Source: Moniliella sp. 'wahieum'
Taxonomy: Eukaryota > Basidiomycota > Moniliellomycetes > Moniliellales > Moniliellaceae
Reading direction: 5' to 3'
DNA: 64,000 nucleotides
Assembly: GCA_003971905.1 (NCBI GenBank)
Contig: RSEE01000020.1
Span: forward strand, 62,001 to 126,000
The notes beneath the pieces were generated by a model, which had not been told where the DNA came from, made no database searches, and worked only from the letters and a program-made list of their open reading frames with translations. Each line of letters opens with the position of its first letter. Position 1 is the first letter of the stretch. Position numbers and translations under genes: made by a program. This document shows, piece after piece, positions 1 to 8,524 of this stretch.

Positions 1-1059
1 TCCGAGTTCTCATTGCCCGCCGCGACAGCAAAGTGGAGACCCGACGAAACAGCACCATTGACAGCAGCGTCGAGCGTGGGCGACTTGCCACCGCCAGAGA
101 CATGTTGGCAACAAAGCCCTTGTGCTTCTTGCGTGTTGCCGGGTCCTTCGACGCAAGCTTGGCACTGATCTCCTGTGCGTCCTTCACAGCCCAGAGAACC
201 CCCGCCGTCACATCCGACATGGTGCCACTGCCCGAGGAGCGGAGCACCTTGACGGCAACCAAGTCGGCGTTCTTGGCAACACCATACGTCTTGCCACCAA
301 TGGTACCAGCACAGTGGGTGCCATGTCCGTTGCCGTCCTCATCCGGGTCACCATAGGGAATGGTCTTGCCCCAGCGGGCGCGGCCCTCAAAGTCGGTGTG
401 GTGAATGTAGACACCCGTGCTGAGGTCGTGTTAGCATGCGCTGCTCAAGCTGCGGGGCAAGGAATAAGAACGTACTCAATGATGTAAGCTGTCACACCGG
501 CTCCCGCCGCCTCGTCGTAAATGTAGTTGTTGAATGTGCCATAGCCGAGCTGGTCGCGGTGGGAAATGCGAGCCAAGCCCCAGGGGGCATCCTTCTCGGT
601 GAGATGCTTGTGGTCTTCGACGATGACCTTCTCGGGCATGACCTGGGTCTTGACAATCGAGTCGCGCTCCACGTACTCAACCTCGTCCTGCGCACGAATG
701 AACGCCAGCACATCGTCGGTGAACTGCCCCGAGTAACCTTGGAGGTGGCCCTCCAAGTCGTACACGTGGCGAATGCCGTGCTGGGCTGAGGAGAGCGTTG
801 AATCCATAGTAGGCGTTGGCGGCCTCTTGCGCCGAAGCAATCGTGTCCTGGTGCGCCAGGAAAGAGCTGGCAGAGACGCCCTTGAGCTTGACAATGTAGT
901 TGTCCGGCACCTCGCCCAGGTGGCCTTCAGCGCTCTTCAGTGCGGCAGGCACAACCGACGCGTCTTGGATTGTTGCGCCGGGCACAAAGCGGGGCTTGGG
1001 GGGCGCGCGGTGGCCACAGCGGCCAGGGCAAGGCCGACGGCGGTCGAGAGCAGACGCAT
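1..1059 (-). CDS. Secreted subtilisin-like serine protease (S8A, proteinase K type), 3' part outside window
   Basis: The product is a secreted endopeptidase precursor. From the ATG at 1059 it has a signal peptide (MRLLSTAVGLALAAVATA) and an I9 inhibitor propeptide (VPDNYIVKLKG ... VEYVERDSIV). The catalytic domain opens with the Asp motif YIIDTGV, which is assembled across an intron at 420-475 (GTACGT donor, CAG acceptor). The His motif GNGHGTHCAG lies near 305-338, and AAGNEN (oxyanion region) near the window edge. The catalytic Ser motif lies beyond position 1. Frame breaks occur at the C run near 1010, around 780-800 and near 85; in each case the expected residues continue in the neighbouring frame, so I treat them as sequence errors. 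The family assignment is secure. Its target and role (nutrition or virulence) cannot be read from the sequence. Confidence 0.93.
420..475 (-). other. Intron in the subtilase gene
   Basis: A 56-nt intron with a GTACGT donor at 475, a GCTAAC branch-like site and a CAG acceptor at 420-422. Removing it joins YIID to TGVYIHH, recreating the catalytic Asp motif exactly, which supports both splice sites. Confidence 0.85.
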
Positions 1060-2197
1060 GCTGGTGGACGAAGTAGAGAAAGGAGAGGCAGAGAGGGAGG
1101 AGGCAGTGGGTGGGTGGCCTAGGCAGGGATGGGGCCGCTAGGGGGGAAAGCAGGCTGCGATGGACAGGGGGTATTTAAGGGCAGGCGAGCGCTGGCTTAT
1201 CGGCGCGATAATCGATAACGGTCTGTCCTGCCTCTCCTCTATCGATATCGTATCTCCACAGCACGAACGGCAGTGGCGATAGCCGGTGCTGTCGCCACCG
1301 CCTGCCACACAGGCCACGCCATCCCCGCCCTCTGCCCTCTGCCCCGTGGGTGTCCCCAGGCAGGGCGCCAGTGCTGCGGGATAATGACGTCACGTCGCTG
1401 TAACGCGCAGGGTGGGGAGGCCGGGGGGGGCAGTAGTCATAGTATGACTCGATCGATCGATCATCGGCCAGAAGCAGTAGCCTCAGTGGCTAGGGAGGCA
1501 GGGGGCAGTGTGTGATGCTTGGTGGCTGATGCAGGTGCGATGGCGCCAACCCGGCTCCTAGATCCGTCCCACTGGGGGGCACCAACAGCTGCGCGCCAGC
1601 ACTGCTCCAGCCGCCTCCCGCGGGCTCCCGCTGGCTCCTGCTCTGGGATCTGAGACGGTTTCTTAGGCCCTGCGCTCTCCTGCAGCCACCCAAGCCACAG
1701 TTGAGCTGAGGCCGGCTTTTTAGCACCAGGCTCTCTGGTGTGCGCGCGACGAGATAAGATCTGGGATCAATCGATCACGCTAGCTTACTCCTGTGTGCCA
1801 TTTGACTGATATCGATTAGATAACTCCCTGTAGCGTTGACCCTTTCCTCCGATCTCCCATCCTGTCTCTTGGCCACCACCTCCCGCCTCGCCATCTGGCC
1901 GGCACCTCCATCCTCATCTCCTCCTACAACCGCAACTATAGTACACACTCGCGCTGCATTCCTCCGTGCAAGCAGAATCATCGGCAGTCATATAGCACTC
2001 TCCAAGTCTCCTATACCGTATGAACTGGAACCACATCAAACATCCACCAGGATACACCTCATGCCAATCGTCCCTAGTAGCTTTTTGGACTACAGCTGCC
2101 AACCGCAGCACTTGCAGACGCGTCTCGATTCTATCGGAGCCAGCAATTCCATCACAACAAGAGCAAAGCGCAAAAATCTGTTGAATGAGCTGGACGA
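1060..2197. other. Intergenic, subtilase promoter side
   Basis: No convincing gene. The stretch holds the subtilase promoter (TATA-like at 1171) and a cluster of ATCGAT palindromes (1207-1219, 1239-1250, 1450-1463, 1765-1776, 1808-1818). The far end is the 3' side of the RCK-type kinase. Confidence 0.6.
1171..1180 (-). promoter_or_regulatory. TATA-like element upstream of the subtilase
   Basis: TTAAATACCC on the minus strand, about 115 bp before the subtilase ATG. Spacing is similar to the TATA-like elements before the hypothetical gene at 11629 and the permease at 19268. Confidence 0.45.
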
Positions 2198-3933
2198 TCA
2201 ATGTCGCCGGTTCTTGAGCAGGTGGCGTTCCCCATGTTCAGCTCAAAGTCACGTTTGGGAGGGGGCAATCCGCGCGCGCGAGGAACGCCTTGGGGCATCG
2301 TCCCGTGAGGCTGCGCTCCATTGGGTTGGCTGGGATGCTGACTCGATCTTCCGGTCCCCGTGATGCCCTGGGACAAAGCGGTGGGCTGGTGTTTATCTTC
2401 CTCTTCGATCGGCTCGGCGTGGAGGGAGCGAGTAAAGGCTTCTTCGTCAATCCGGTGCACGGCATAGGAGACATCAAACGCGTCCTTCAGTTGTTGGAGA
2501 CCGGGAGTGGTGAGACCCAATCCGGCACGAGCGGCACGGGAAACGGTAGGGTCCGTGGAGCGCAGCACCGATAAGAGGGGCGAGGCGAGTGGCATGCCTC
2601 GGGCCATCTCCAGTCCGTTCGGGGTGAGAAAAGGGACGGACTGAGGGGCACGGCACCAAGGATGTTGCAAGAATGGTCGATCGTGTATCGTCCCCTGGGG
2701 TTGACGGTCAGCAGGTGGCTGATCAAGTCTTTGGCTGAATCCGATACATCGTCCCACCAAGGCGAGAGGAAAGTGAATTGCCCCCGCGCCACTTTTTCGT
2801 CAGGACGGCAATGCTCTCGTCGTAAAAGGGGGGAAACCACAAAGGAACGTATAGAGAACACAACCCAGTGCCCAGATCCACCGACTTGGTGTAGGAGGAC
2901 TTGCGCACAATCTCTGGTGCTGTATACCCAATCGTTCCACGGTGAGGTGGCATACCCACCTCATGTACCACCTTGCTCAGCCCAAAATCCGCAATCTTTA
3001 CCCGTCCAATCCCGCATCCACCGACACCGGGAATGAATCACCCTCATCGGCTTTGCCATGGTCGTACAGCCGCGTTTCCGGACCTTGACGGGATCAAAGG
3101 ATGGGCTCAAACAGAATGTTTCCGGCTTGATATCGCGGTGCACAACGCCAGCCTCTTGGTGCAGGTAGCGGATAGCCTCGGCGACCTGGAGGATAATATG
3201 CCTGGCAACGTCTTCGGAAAAGTAGGTATACTTGGCAATCTGGTGGAACAGCTCTCCGCCTTGACAAGTTCCATCACAAGAAAATAGTGGTTCGCCGACT
3301 CGCCAAACTCGAGCAGACGAACAATGTTGCCATGCGACAGTCTCCTCATGACCTGAACTTCTTGGAGCACGCTGGCATGCTCCGTGGCCCGCTGTCGCCT
3401 CCGGAACCGCGGTTGGAGATGAGGAAGAGAAATTCTGGGCCTTGTGCACCACCTTGATGGCGCACTCTCCTCCCGACTGACGGTGGCGAGCGCGAAAGAC
3501 GTTGCTAAACGCCCCTTCTCCCATCTTTTCCAGCAGAACAAAACGCTCGGTCACCGGGGTAGACGGGCAGTGTGTCGCCGGTCACCGTCTTTTCCCTCCG
3601 GACCAAATCTTCGGCCGCATTGCGGTACACCTGTTGCGTATCATTCTCTTGCCGCACCGAAGAGGCCGGCGCAGCTGGCGGAGAGGCGGGAAGGAAGTGG
3701 CAGGTGTCTTGGGCCCATTGCCTTGTGGACCTTCAGCAGTCTTGCACCAACGTTATCCACAGAGATTGCTCCTCCACAACAGGCGTGGGAGGACCATCGC
3801 GTTCGACCTGGTGCTCGCCCCACTTGGCAGCAACGGCGGGTGCGGCGCGGCCATGGCGGATGAGGTGTTGGAGGCTATCGAGCAACGGCGTTGCCGGCTC
3901 TTCGGGTGGGGCGATGGCGCTTACAATGCTCAT
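2198..3933 (-). CDS. RCK/Srk1-type (CAMK, MAPKAP-like) serine/threonine protein kinase
   Basis: A stress-response protein kinase related to yeast Rck1/Rck2 and fission yeast Srk1, which act downstream of HOG-type MAPKs (family knowledge). The ATG at 3933 opens an N-terminal extension (MSIVSAIAPPEEPATPLLDS). The kinase start ERFVLLEKMGEGAFSNVF gives the glycine loop, followed by the VAIK-type Lys in CAIKVVHKA, the catalytic loop VVHRDIKPE, then GTIGYTAPEIV (activation loop and APE). The family's long insert lies between HRDIKPE and DFG. The C-terminal Asn-rich motif FELNMGNAT leads to a stop at 2198-2200. About six frame breaks are present, several in homopolymers (for example near 3550 and 2220). 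No intron is needed. The family is clear; the exact orthologue is inferred. Confidence 0.88.
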
Positions 3934-4430
3934 CGAGGTGGGAGGAGGACGAAAGGGGTGGCTGAGGAGAAGGAGGCAAGGAGGCAAGGCTCAGCTGGGT
4001 GGAAATGTAGCAGCGCCATAGGTGGTCCAAGCCACAACGCACTGGAAAGAAAGCCGGCGGGCGTTGGCAAAATGGCGGGGGGGGGCTTATGGAGGCGACT
4101 GTGGTGCCAGCGCGACGACGCGCGCGACCGCTGAGGCCAGCCCACACTCCCGGCGGTAACCGGTAACGAGGGGGGGGAGGGAACCAGGCAACCAGTAAGG
4201 CGGGCTGGTTAGACGAGGGCCCCCCTTTACACTGCTCAATGCAATATGCAACTCCCCCCCACGATCGGGAAAGCCTCGACTTGCGCCCGAGCCCTGAGCT
4301 GAGAGCCTCAGCGCTACCGCGCCCAGCACACTGGCCCCGAGCTGCCCTACTGGCTTGCCTGTTGCACCGATCCCATGGTACACAGCACTCGCTTAAGCGC
4401 CGCCTTCGGGGTGTGTTCAGCATGCATCAG
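3934..4430. other. Intergenic, kinase upstream region
   Basis: No gene recognised. GC-rich with G runs (4076-4083, 4170-4180). It contains the 5' flank of the RCK-type kinase and ends at the first copy of the dispersed 70-90 bp repeat. Confidence 0.5.
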
Positions 4431-4533
4431 CCATCTCTATATCATAAGATCGGCTGGGAAATCCTGCACACTTTTGCGTCATAGGGCCGACCGGTGCCAC
4501 GTTCCCAGCCACCCAGCCAGAGAATCTCTATAT
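4431..4533 (+). repeat. Copy A of a dispersed 70-90 bp repeat
   Basis: The unit carries GATCGGCTGGGAAATCCTGC near its left end and CCGACCGGTGCCACGTTCCC to the right. The same text occurs in two copies at 7838-7999. ATCTCTATATC occurs on both sides of this copy (4431 and 4523 regions), so this copy is itself a unit bounded by a short direct repeat. Lacks the GCACGT segment found in the other copies. Confidence 0.85.
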
Positions 4534-4585
4534 CGTGTGCATTCCATTGACAGAGCTTAAGGCTGGGACAGGGGGAACGCTACGT

Positions 4586-7500
4586 CTAAACCGAACCGTT
4601 CATCTTGCGGGGGTTACTTGGAAGCGCCACAAGATTAAGGGACCAGGGGATCGCCAGGATATCAGGACCCTCCGGCTCACGCCATCCGGTCCCGTACCCT
4701 AGGAAGCGCGTGTGGACACGGAGGAACGTGGTTGACATACGAGCGAGGAACCATTTCCACTGAGACTTAGTAGCCAACTCCTTCCAATGCGCAAACAACT
4801 TGCCCGCCCTTGGTGCCGTAGTATCCTCCGCGTCAAAACCAGGGGGAAAACGGTTCTTGAGTGCGTCCCTGGTACTTGGCGTTCTTGTCGCATTCTGCGT
4901 TCAAGCAGCCGAAGCAGTTCCTTCTCCCGGCGTTCCAAAGGCGACGCAGTGCTCTCATGCACCACCCGCCGGTACGGCTCTGCGCCTCCTGCGATCCCGT
5001 GTCGCGCAGCGTGTGGTCTACCTCCATTCCGGTTCCTCCCTGCTCCGGGCCCCATCACGCGGTAATCGGTGCGCTGTGCCTTCCGTCCGCGCCTCGTCCC
5101 ATCCTCTTCCTCCACCATAGGTTCGTTGTGGACGTGGTGTCGGGGATGGAGCGGAGGAGCTGGAGAATGGGCTCCGCACTGCCTCATGCAACGCACCAAA
5201 CTTGGCCTGGGTGCGGGTGCAGGACATATGTTCCAGCGAGGACATGATGCCGCACTTGCAACATGCTGCGCGTGGTGCGGCACAGCGTGCGGAGCTGGAG
5301 ACCAACCTGGACCTGCTGGTCAGAGAGCGTGAGGTTACGGGACGGATGGAATGGCGGAGAGCCAGTTGTGGCTCAGCGGGTGCTGTGCTCAACCACATGG
5401 CGACCATCGGCAGCGTCCAGCTTCGAGCAGCTCCTGTCGACTTTGCTCCCACATCTCGCGGCAGCGCTGGCGTTGTTCGTAAATGCGTTGGCCCTTGCCG
5501 TTTGCGGTCCCGAACGGTCAACATAAGTGGTAATAGATAGTCGTTGACCTCGTTGGCCGCGGCACGGCGTGGGGCGCGATATACGAGTAAAGCGGGCTGC
5601 CACATCCTCCCAGCCGAAGAGGCAGGCTCATGAGCATGTCGAAGTGGTCGTCCTTGGCACCTTGGGGATCCTCGTCGCCCGGATCCGTCTGAACTCCGTA
5701 CAGATGAAGGCATCAATCTCGGCCAGCACGTCGTCTAGCTCTCCTTCCATCTGCATGGTGCGGAGCAGGTGGCGCAGCTTGGTCTAGTGCTGAGCCGCCA
5801 TAGTAAGAGGCGTCCCTGGCGGGTGATGCCATCAAACTTAGGCATGTTCTCCCTCAGACTGGCCAGTTGGGCCCGGAGCCACTCGACGACAGTCTACCCC
5901 TCCCACACAAGTGCCCAGAACCTGCAGACCATCCTCCCGAATCTGGTCCCGGTCCCGCTCGACACACTTACGCAGGTTGAGCTTGAGGCCTGACGCGTCG
6001 TCTTCCAAAAGCTCCGCGCTAGGCCGGTAATGCCTGGCCCTGGACCGAAAATCGTAATGTCGTCCAGGTATGCCATCACCAGGTGCCCCGGCGGCAGGTC
6101 CTGTTCCAGTTTCTCCAGCGTGGGCCGCACTGCGATGGAGAAGAAAAAGGGGGCGAGGGGGTCGCCCTGCCGTACCCTCTGCCGACAGGACGTTGGTCTC
6201 ATTTCCGCCGACGCGACCCAGAGCTGGGGGGGGAACCATAGATCCATCGGCCCAACGTGAGGAGATGGGGGGCGTAGGCATGGAGCGCCTTGGCGAGTGT
6301 GCGACGGCGCACAGTGTTGAAGGCGTTGGTAAAGTCGAGCATGGCGACGTGGGCTGAAGTCGCCCAGTTCCGCATCGTTCTCCCCGCCTGGCGCTGTCAT
6401 GCGCTCGACCATCCGTACGATAGGCTCCACCCGTTTTGCGATGCTACTCCCAACTGGGGGGAGAAGCCAGCTGTTGGGGGCGATCGCTCGAGCGATGGCC
6501 TTGGCGCACAGGCGGTAGATCAGCTCCCCGCAGGCGATGGGGCGGATGCCTCCCGATGCCTTCTCCAGGGGGTAAGGCGGGAGGCCAACAGGAGCTCGCG
6601 TCCTGGGCAGTGCCGTGGTAAATGCTCTTGTGAGGGCGGTGAGAAAGGCGACGAAGCGCTTGCATTCAAGGGCCGTTCTTAGGAGGGGCTGGGTCCACCC
6701 GGATAGACCTGCCCCAACGTCGATTCTGAACGTGGCAATCAAGGCAACAAAGTCGATTTCGTCCAAGTCCACCACGATACGGCCACTGTCCGTCGTGTCG
6801 GTGAGGGTGGTGCCCGGCGGTACCACGCGGCCTGTGTGGGGGACGAGTGCGGGTGGTGGTGTTGCCAAAGGCTGTGCCCGAGCCGAGGCTGAAGGGGTTC
6901 GCCTCTCCAACGGGGGGTGGAGCTTTCCAGGCTTTGCCTGGGTCTCGGGGGTGAGAGGGGCAATGGTGGATTGGCCGACGAGGGTACTTGCTGCGCGGCT
7001 GAGGCAGCCCTCCAGAATGAGGCGGTCGGCCTTGGTGACTGGGTCGAGTGCCTCGCGCGTTGAGAAGTCGGGGGGCGGAGGAGTTGCCAGGCGCTGTTGG
7101 GGTACGTCCCGATGAGGTTATTGTCCTTGTTGTGGTGGCGGAGTACTTCCTTAGGCACCGCTAGAATATCCATCAGGTGTGCTGACGAGGGCTCCTGCAA
7201 GTAAGCGTCCGCCAAACGGCCGAGCATCTGAAGGAAAGGGCGCTTCAGGTGTGGCGGTATCTTGCGTGTGCTGGGCGCTCGGCCAGGGCGGTCTCAAACG
7301 GGGAAGGAGGTCGGCCCCCGTGTCGGTCGAGGGTTGCGCGGTCGTCTGGTGGCGGTGGTGGTGGGGCGGCGGCGGCGGGGGGGGGGCGTGGCGCGGGGGC
7401 GCGGGGGGGTTGAGGGTCGGGGTGGCGGGGCGGGGGGGGCTGTCTGCGCGGGGGCGCGGCGCGGGCGTGGGGTAGTGGGGCGTGGGGTCTCGGCGCCGTA

Positions 7501-7812
7501 GCCATGGTTGGCTGTTCGGAGCCCAGCCGGGGGCTGCGGCGCCGGGGGGTGGCGAGTTGGGGGTTGGGGAGGAGGGGCGTGCCTTGACCCGGTACTTCGG
7601 GCACCGGGTTCCTGGCTTCGGAGTTGCGGGGGCAGCGGGCCCTGTTGTGGCAGGGTTCGTGCAAAGGGAGCAATGATACTCGCGCTTGGGGGGTGGGTCG
7701 GTGGCGGGGGGGGCGGGGGTGGTGGGTACGGGGACGGGGGTGGTGGGGATGGGGGTGGGGGTGGCGGCGGGCGGGGCGGGCGTGTCACGTGCCAGGACCC
7801 AGGTGGCAGCAA
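4586..7812 (-). mobile_element. Non-LTR (LINE-like) reverse transcriptase element, broken
   Basis: The minus strand encodes a reverse transcriptase. In one frame (5894-6910) there is the palm region GGIRPIACGELIYRLCAKAI, then RQGDPLAPFFFSIAV and the active-site box YLDDITIFG. Further 3', the text SLPLRLGG and a Cys/His-rich stretch (CCKCGIMSSLEHMSC) match the tail of a widespread GxRPIAxGE class of non-LTR-type reverse transcriptases. The 5' part (about 7245-7812) is very proline-rich and has a CCHC-like Cys/His cluster near 7620-7670. The element is broken at several points and looks degraded, beyond what the general indel error would suggest. Boundaries are approximate. A 70-90 bp repeat lies on both sides. 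Family assignment beyond non-LTR type is uncertain. Confidence 0.75.
7330..7790 (+). repeat. Extremely G-rich low-complexity block (5' part of the retroelement)
   Basis: Long G runs on the plus strand with alternating GGCGGG and GGGTGGTGGG text. The minus strand reads as Pro/Arg/Ala-rich peptide in all frames, which is what C-rich DNA gives regardless of function. Prone to G-quadruplex formation and to assembly error. Confidence 0.8.
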
Positions 7813-7837
7813 GCCGGCGCGGTCACGTGGTCAGGCA

Positions 7838-7999
7838 TCCATAAGATCGGCTGGGAAATCTGCACACTTTTGCGTCATAGGCACGTGCCGACCGGTGCCA
7901 CGTTCCCAGCCACCCGCAGCCAGAGAATCCTGCACACTTTTGCGTCATAGGCACGTGCCGACCGGTGCCACGTTCCCAGCCACCCGCAGCCAGAGAATC
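7838..7999 (+). repeat. Copies B and C (tandem) of the dispersed 70-90 bp repeat
   Basis: Copy B (7838-7929) and copy C (7930-7999) share an exact 70-bp core starting CTGCACACTTTTGCGTCATA and ending CCCGCAGCCAGAGAATC (in copy B the first base of the core is missing). The core has the palindrome GGCACGTGCC. In copy B the sequence GGCTGGGAA pairs with TTCCCAGCC as an inverted repeat. Same orientation as copy A at 4431, on the other side of the reverse transcriptase element. Confidence 0.92.
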
Positions 8000-8040
8000 G
8001 GTGATATTATTTGCCCTCTCCAGCGTGGAAGGGTTCCAGC

Positions 8041-8168
8041 GTGGAACGGTAGCGACGGTGGAACGGTGGCTAAGGTGGCGAAGGGGACCGGTGGCTAAGG
8101 TGGCGATGGGGCCGGGGGAACGGTGGCTAAGGTGGCGAGGGGGGGGGAACGGTGGCTAAGGTGGCGAC
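8041..8168 (+). repeat. Minisatellite, about four units of roughly 30 bp
   Basis: The core CGGTGGCTAAGGTGGCGA recurs four times with G-rich spacers of variable length. Not coding in any convincing frame. Confidence 0.85.
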
Positions 8169-8178
8169 GCAGCACCAA

Positions 8179-8218
8179 GCTGGGGCGAAGCCCCAGCCGA
8201 CCGGGCCGTAGGCCCGGT
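8179..8218 (+). repeat. Double hairpin with two perfect 8-bp GC stems
   Basis: GCTGGGGC-GAA-GCCCCAGC (8179-8197) is followed after two bases by ACCGGGCC-GTA-GGCCCGGT (8200-8218). Both stems are perfect with 3-nt loops. It directly follows the minisatellite. Confidence 0.9.
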
Positions 8219-8431
8219 GGTCCTCCTCGTCTACTAATAGCCTGTCATTTAAACCAGCCCCATCCCAGACACCTGCGCTTGTCGCCCATGATGCGTGTTG
8301 GCATCACCACCACTGCTTCCAGAAGTTGGCATGGATTATGATGTGATCGATGGGATCTGAGGTCTTGATGCTTGATCGCCCTAAGCAATTAATCTATTGA
8401 ATGACTCTTTCCATGTTTGGATCACATCCAA

Positions 8432-8514
8432 GCCTCGCTATTTCAATCGGTAGAATTTGAGACTCTTACGTTGGAGATTCATCTCACGGTTGTGGGTTCG
8501 AGTCCCACGTGGGC
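8432..8514 (+). tRNA. tRNA-Lys (CTT) with a 12-nt intron
   Basis: The anticodon arm is TGAGA-CTCTTA-intron-A-TCTCA with anticodon CTT at 8465-8467. The intron (CGTTGGAGATTC, 8469-8480) lies one base 3' of the anticodon, the canonical place. The T arm is GTGGG-TTCGAGT-CCCAC. The acceptor strands GCCTCGC and GTGGGC pair only if one base is missing on the 3' side, and one D-stem pair is weak. Either the assembly lost a base or the gene is decayed. A T5 run follows at 8520-8524. Confidence 0.8.
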
Positions 8515-8519
8515 GTAAC

Positions 8520-8524
8520 TTTTT
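8520..8524 (+). terminator. Pol III T-run terminator of tRNA-Lys
   Basis: Five T residues a few bases 3' of the tRNA-Lys gene, the usual RNA polymerase III stop. Confidence 0.7.

Noticed and set aside
445-789. Plus-strand open frame over the subtilase propeptide
   Set aside because: Antisense shadow of the minus-strand I9 and catalytic domains, with no motifs of its own.
7245-7812. Proline-rich frames as an independent host gene
   Set aside because: They are continuous with the retroelement and arise from the C-rich strand; a Cys/His cluster fits an element's N-terminal part.
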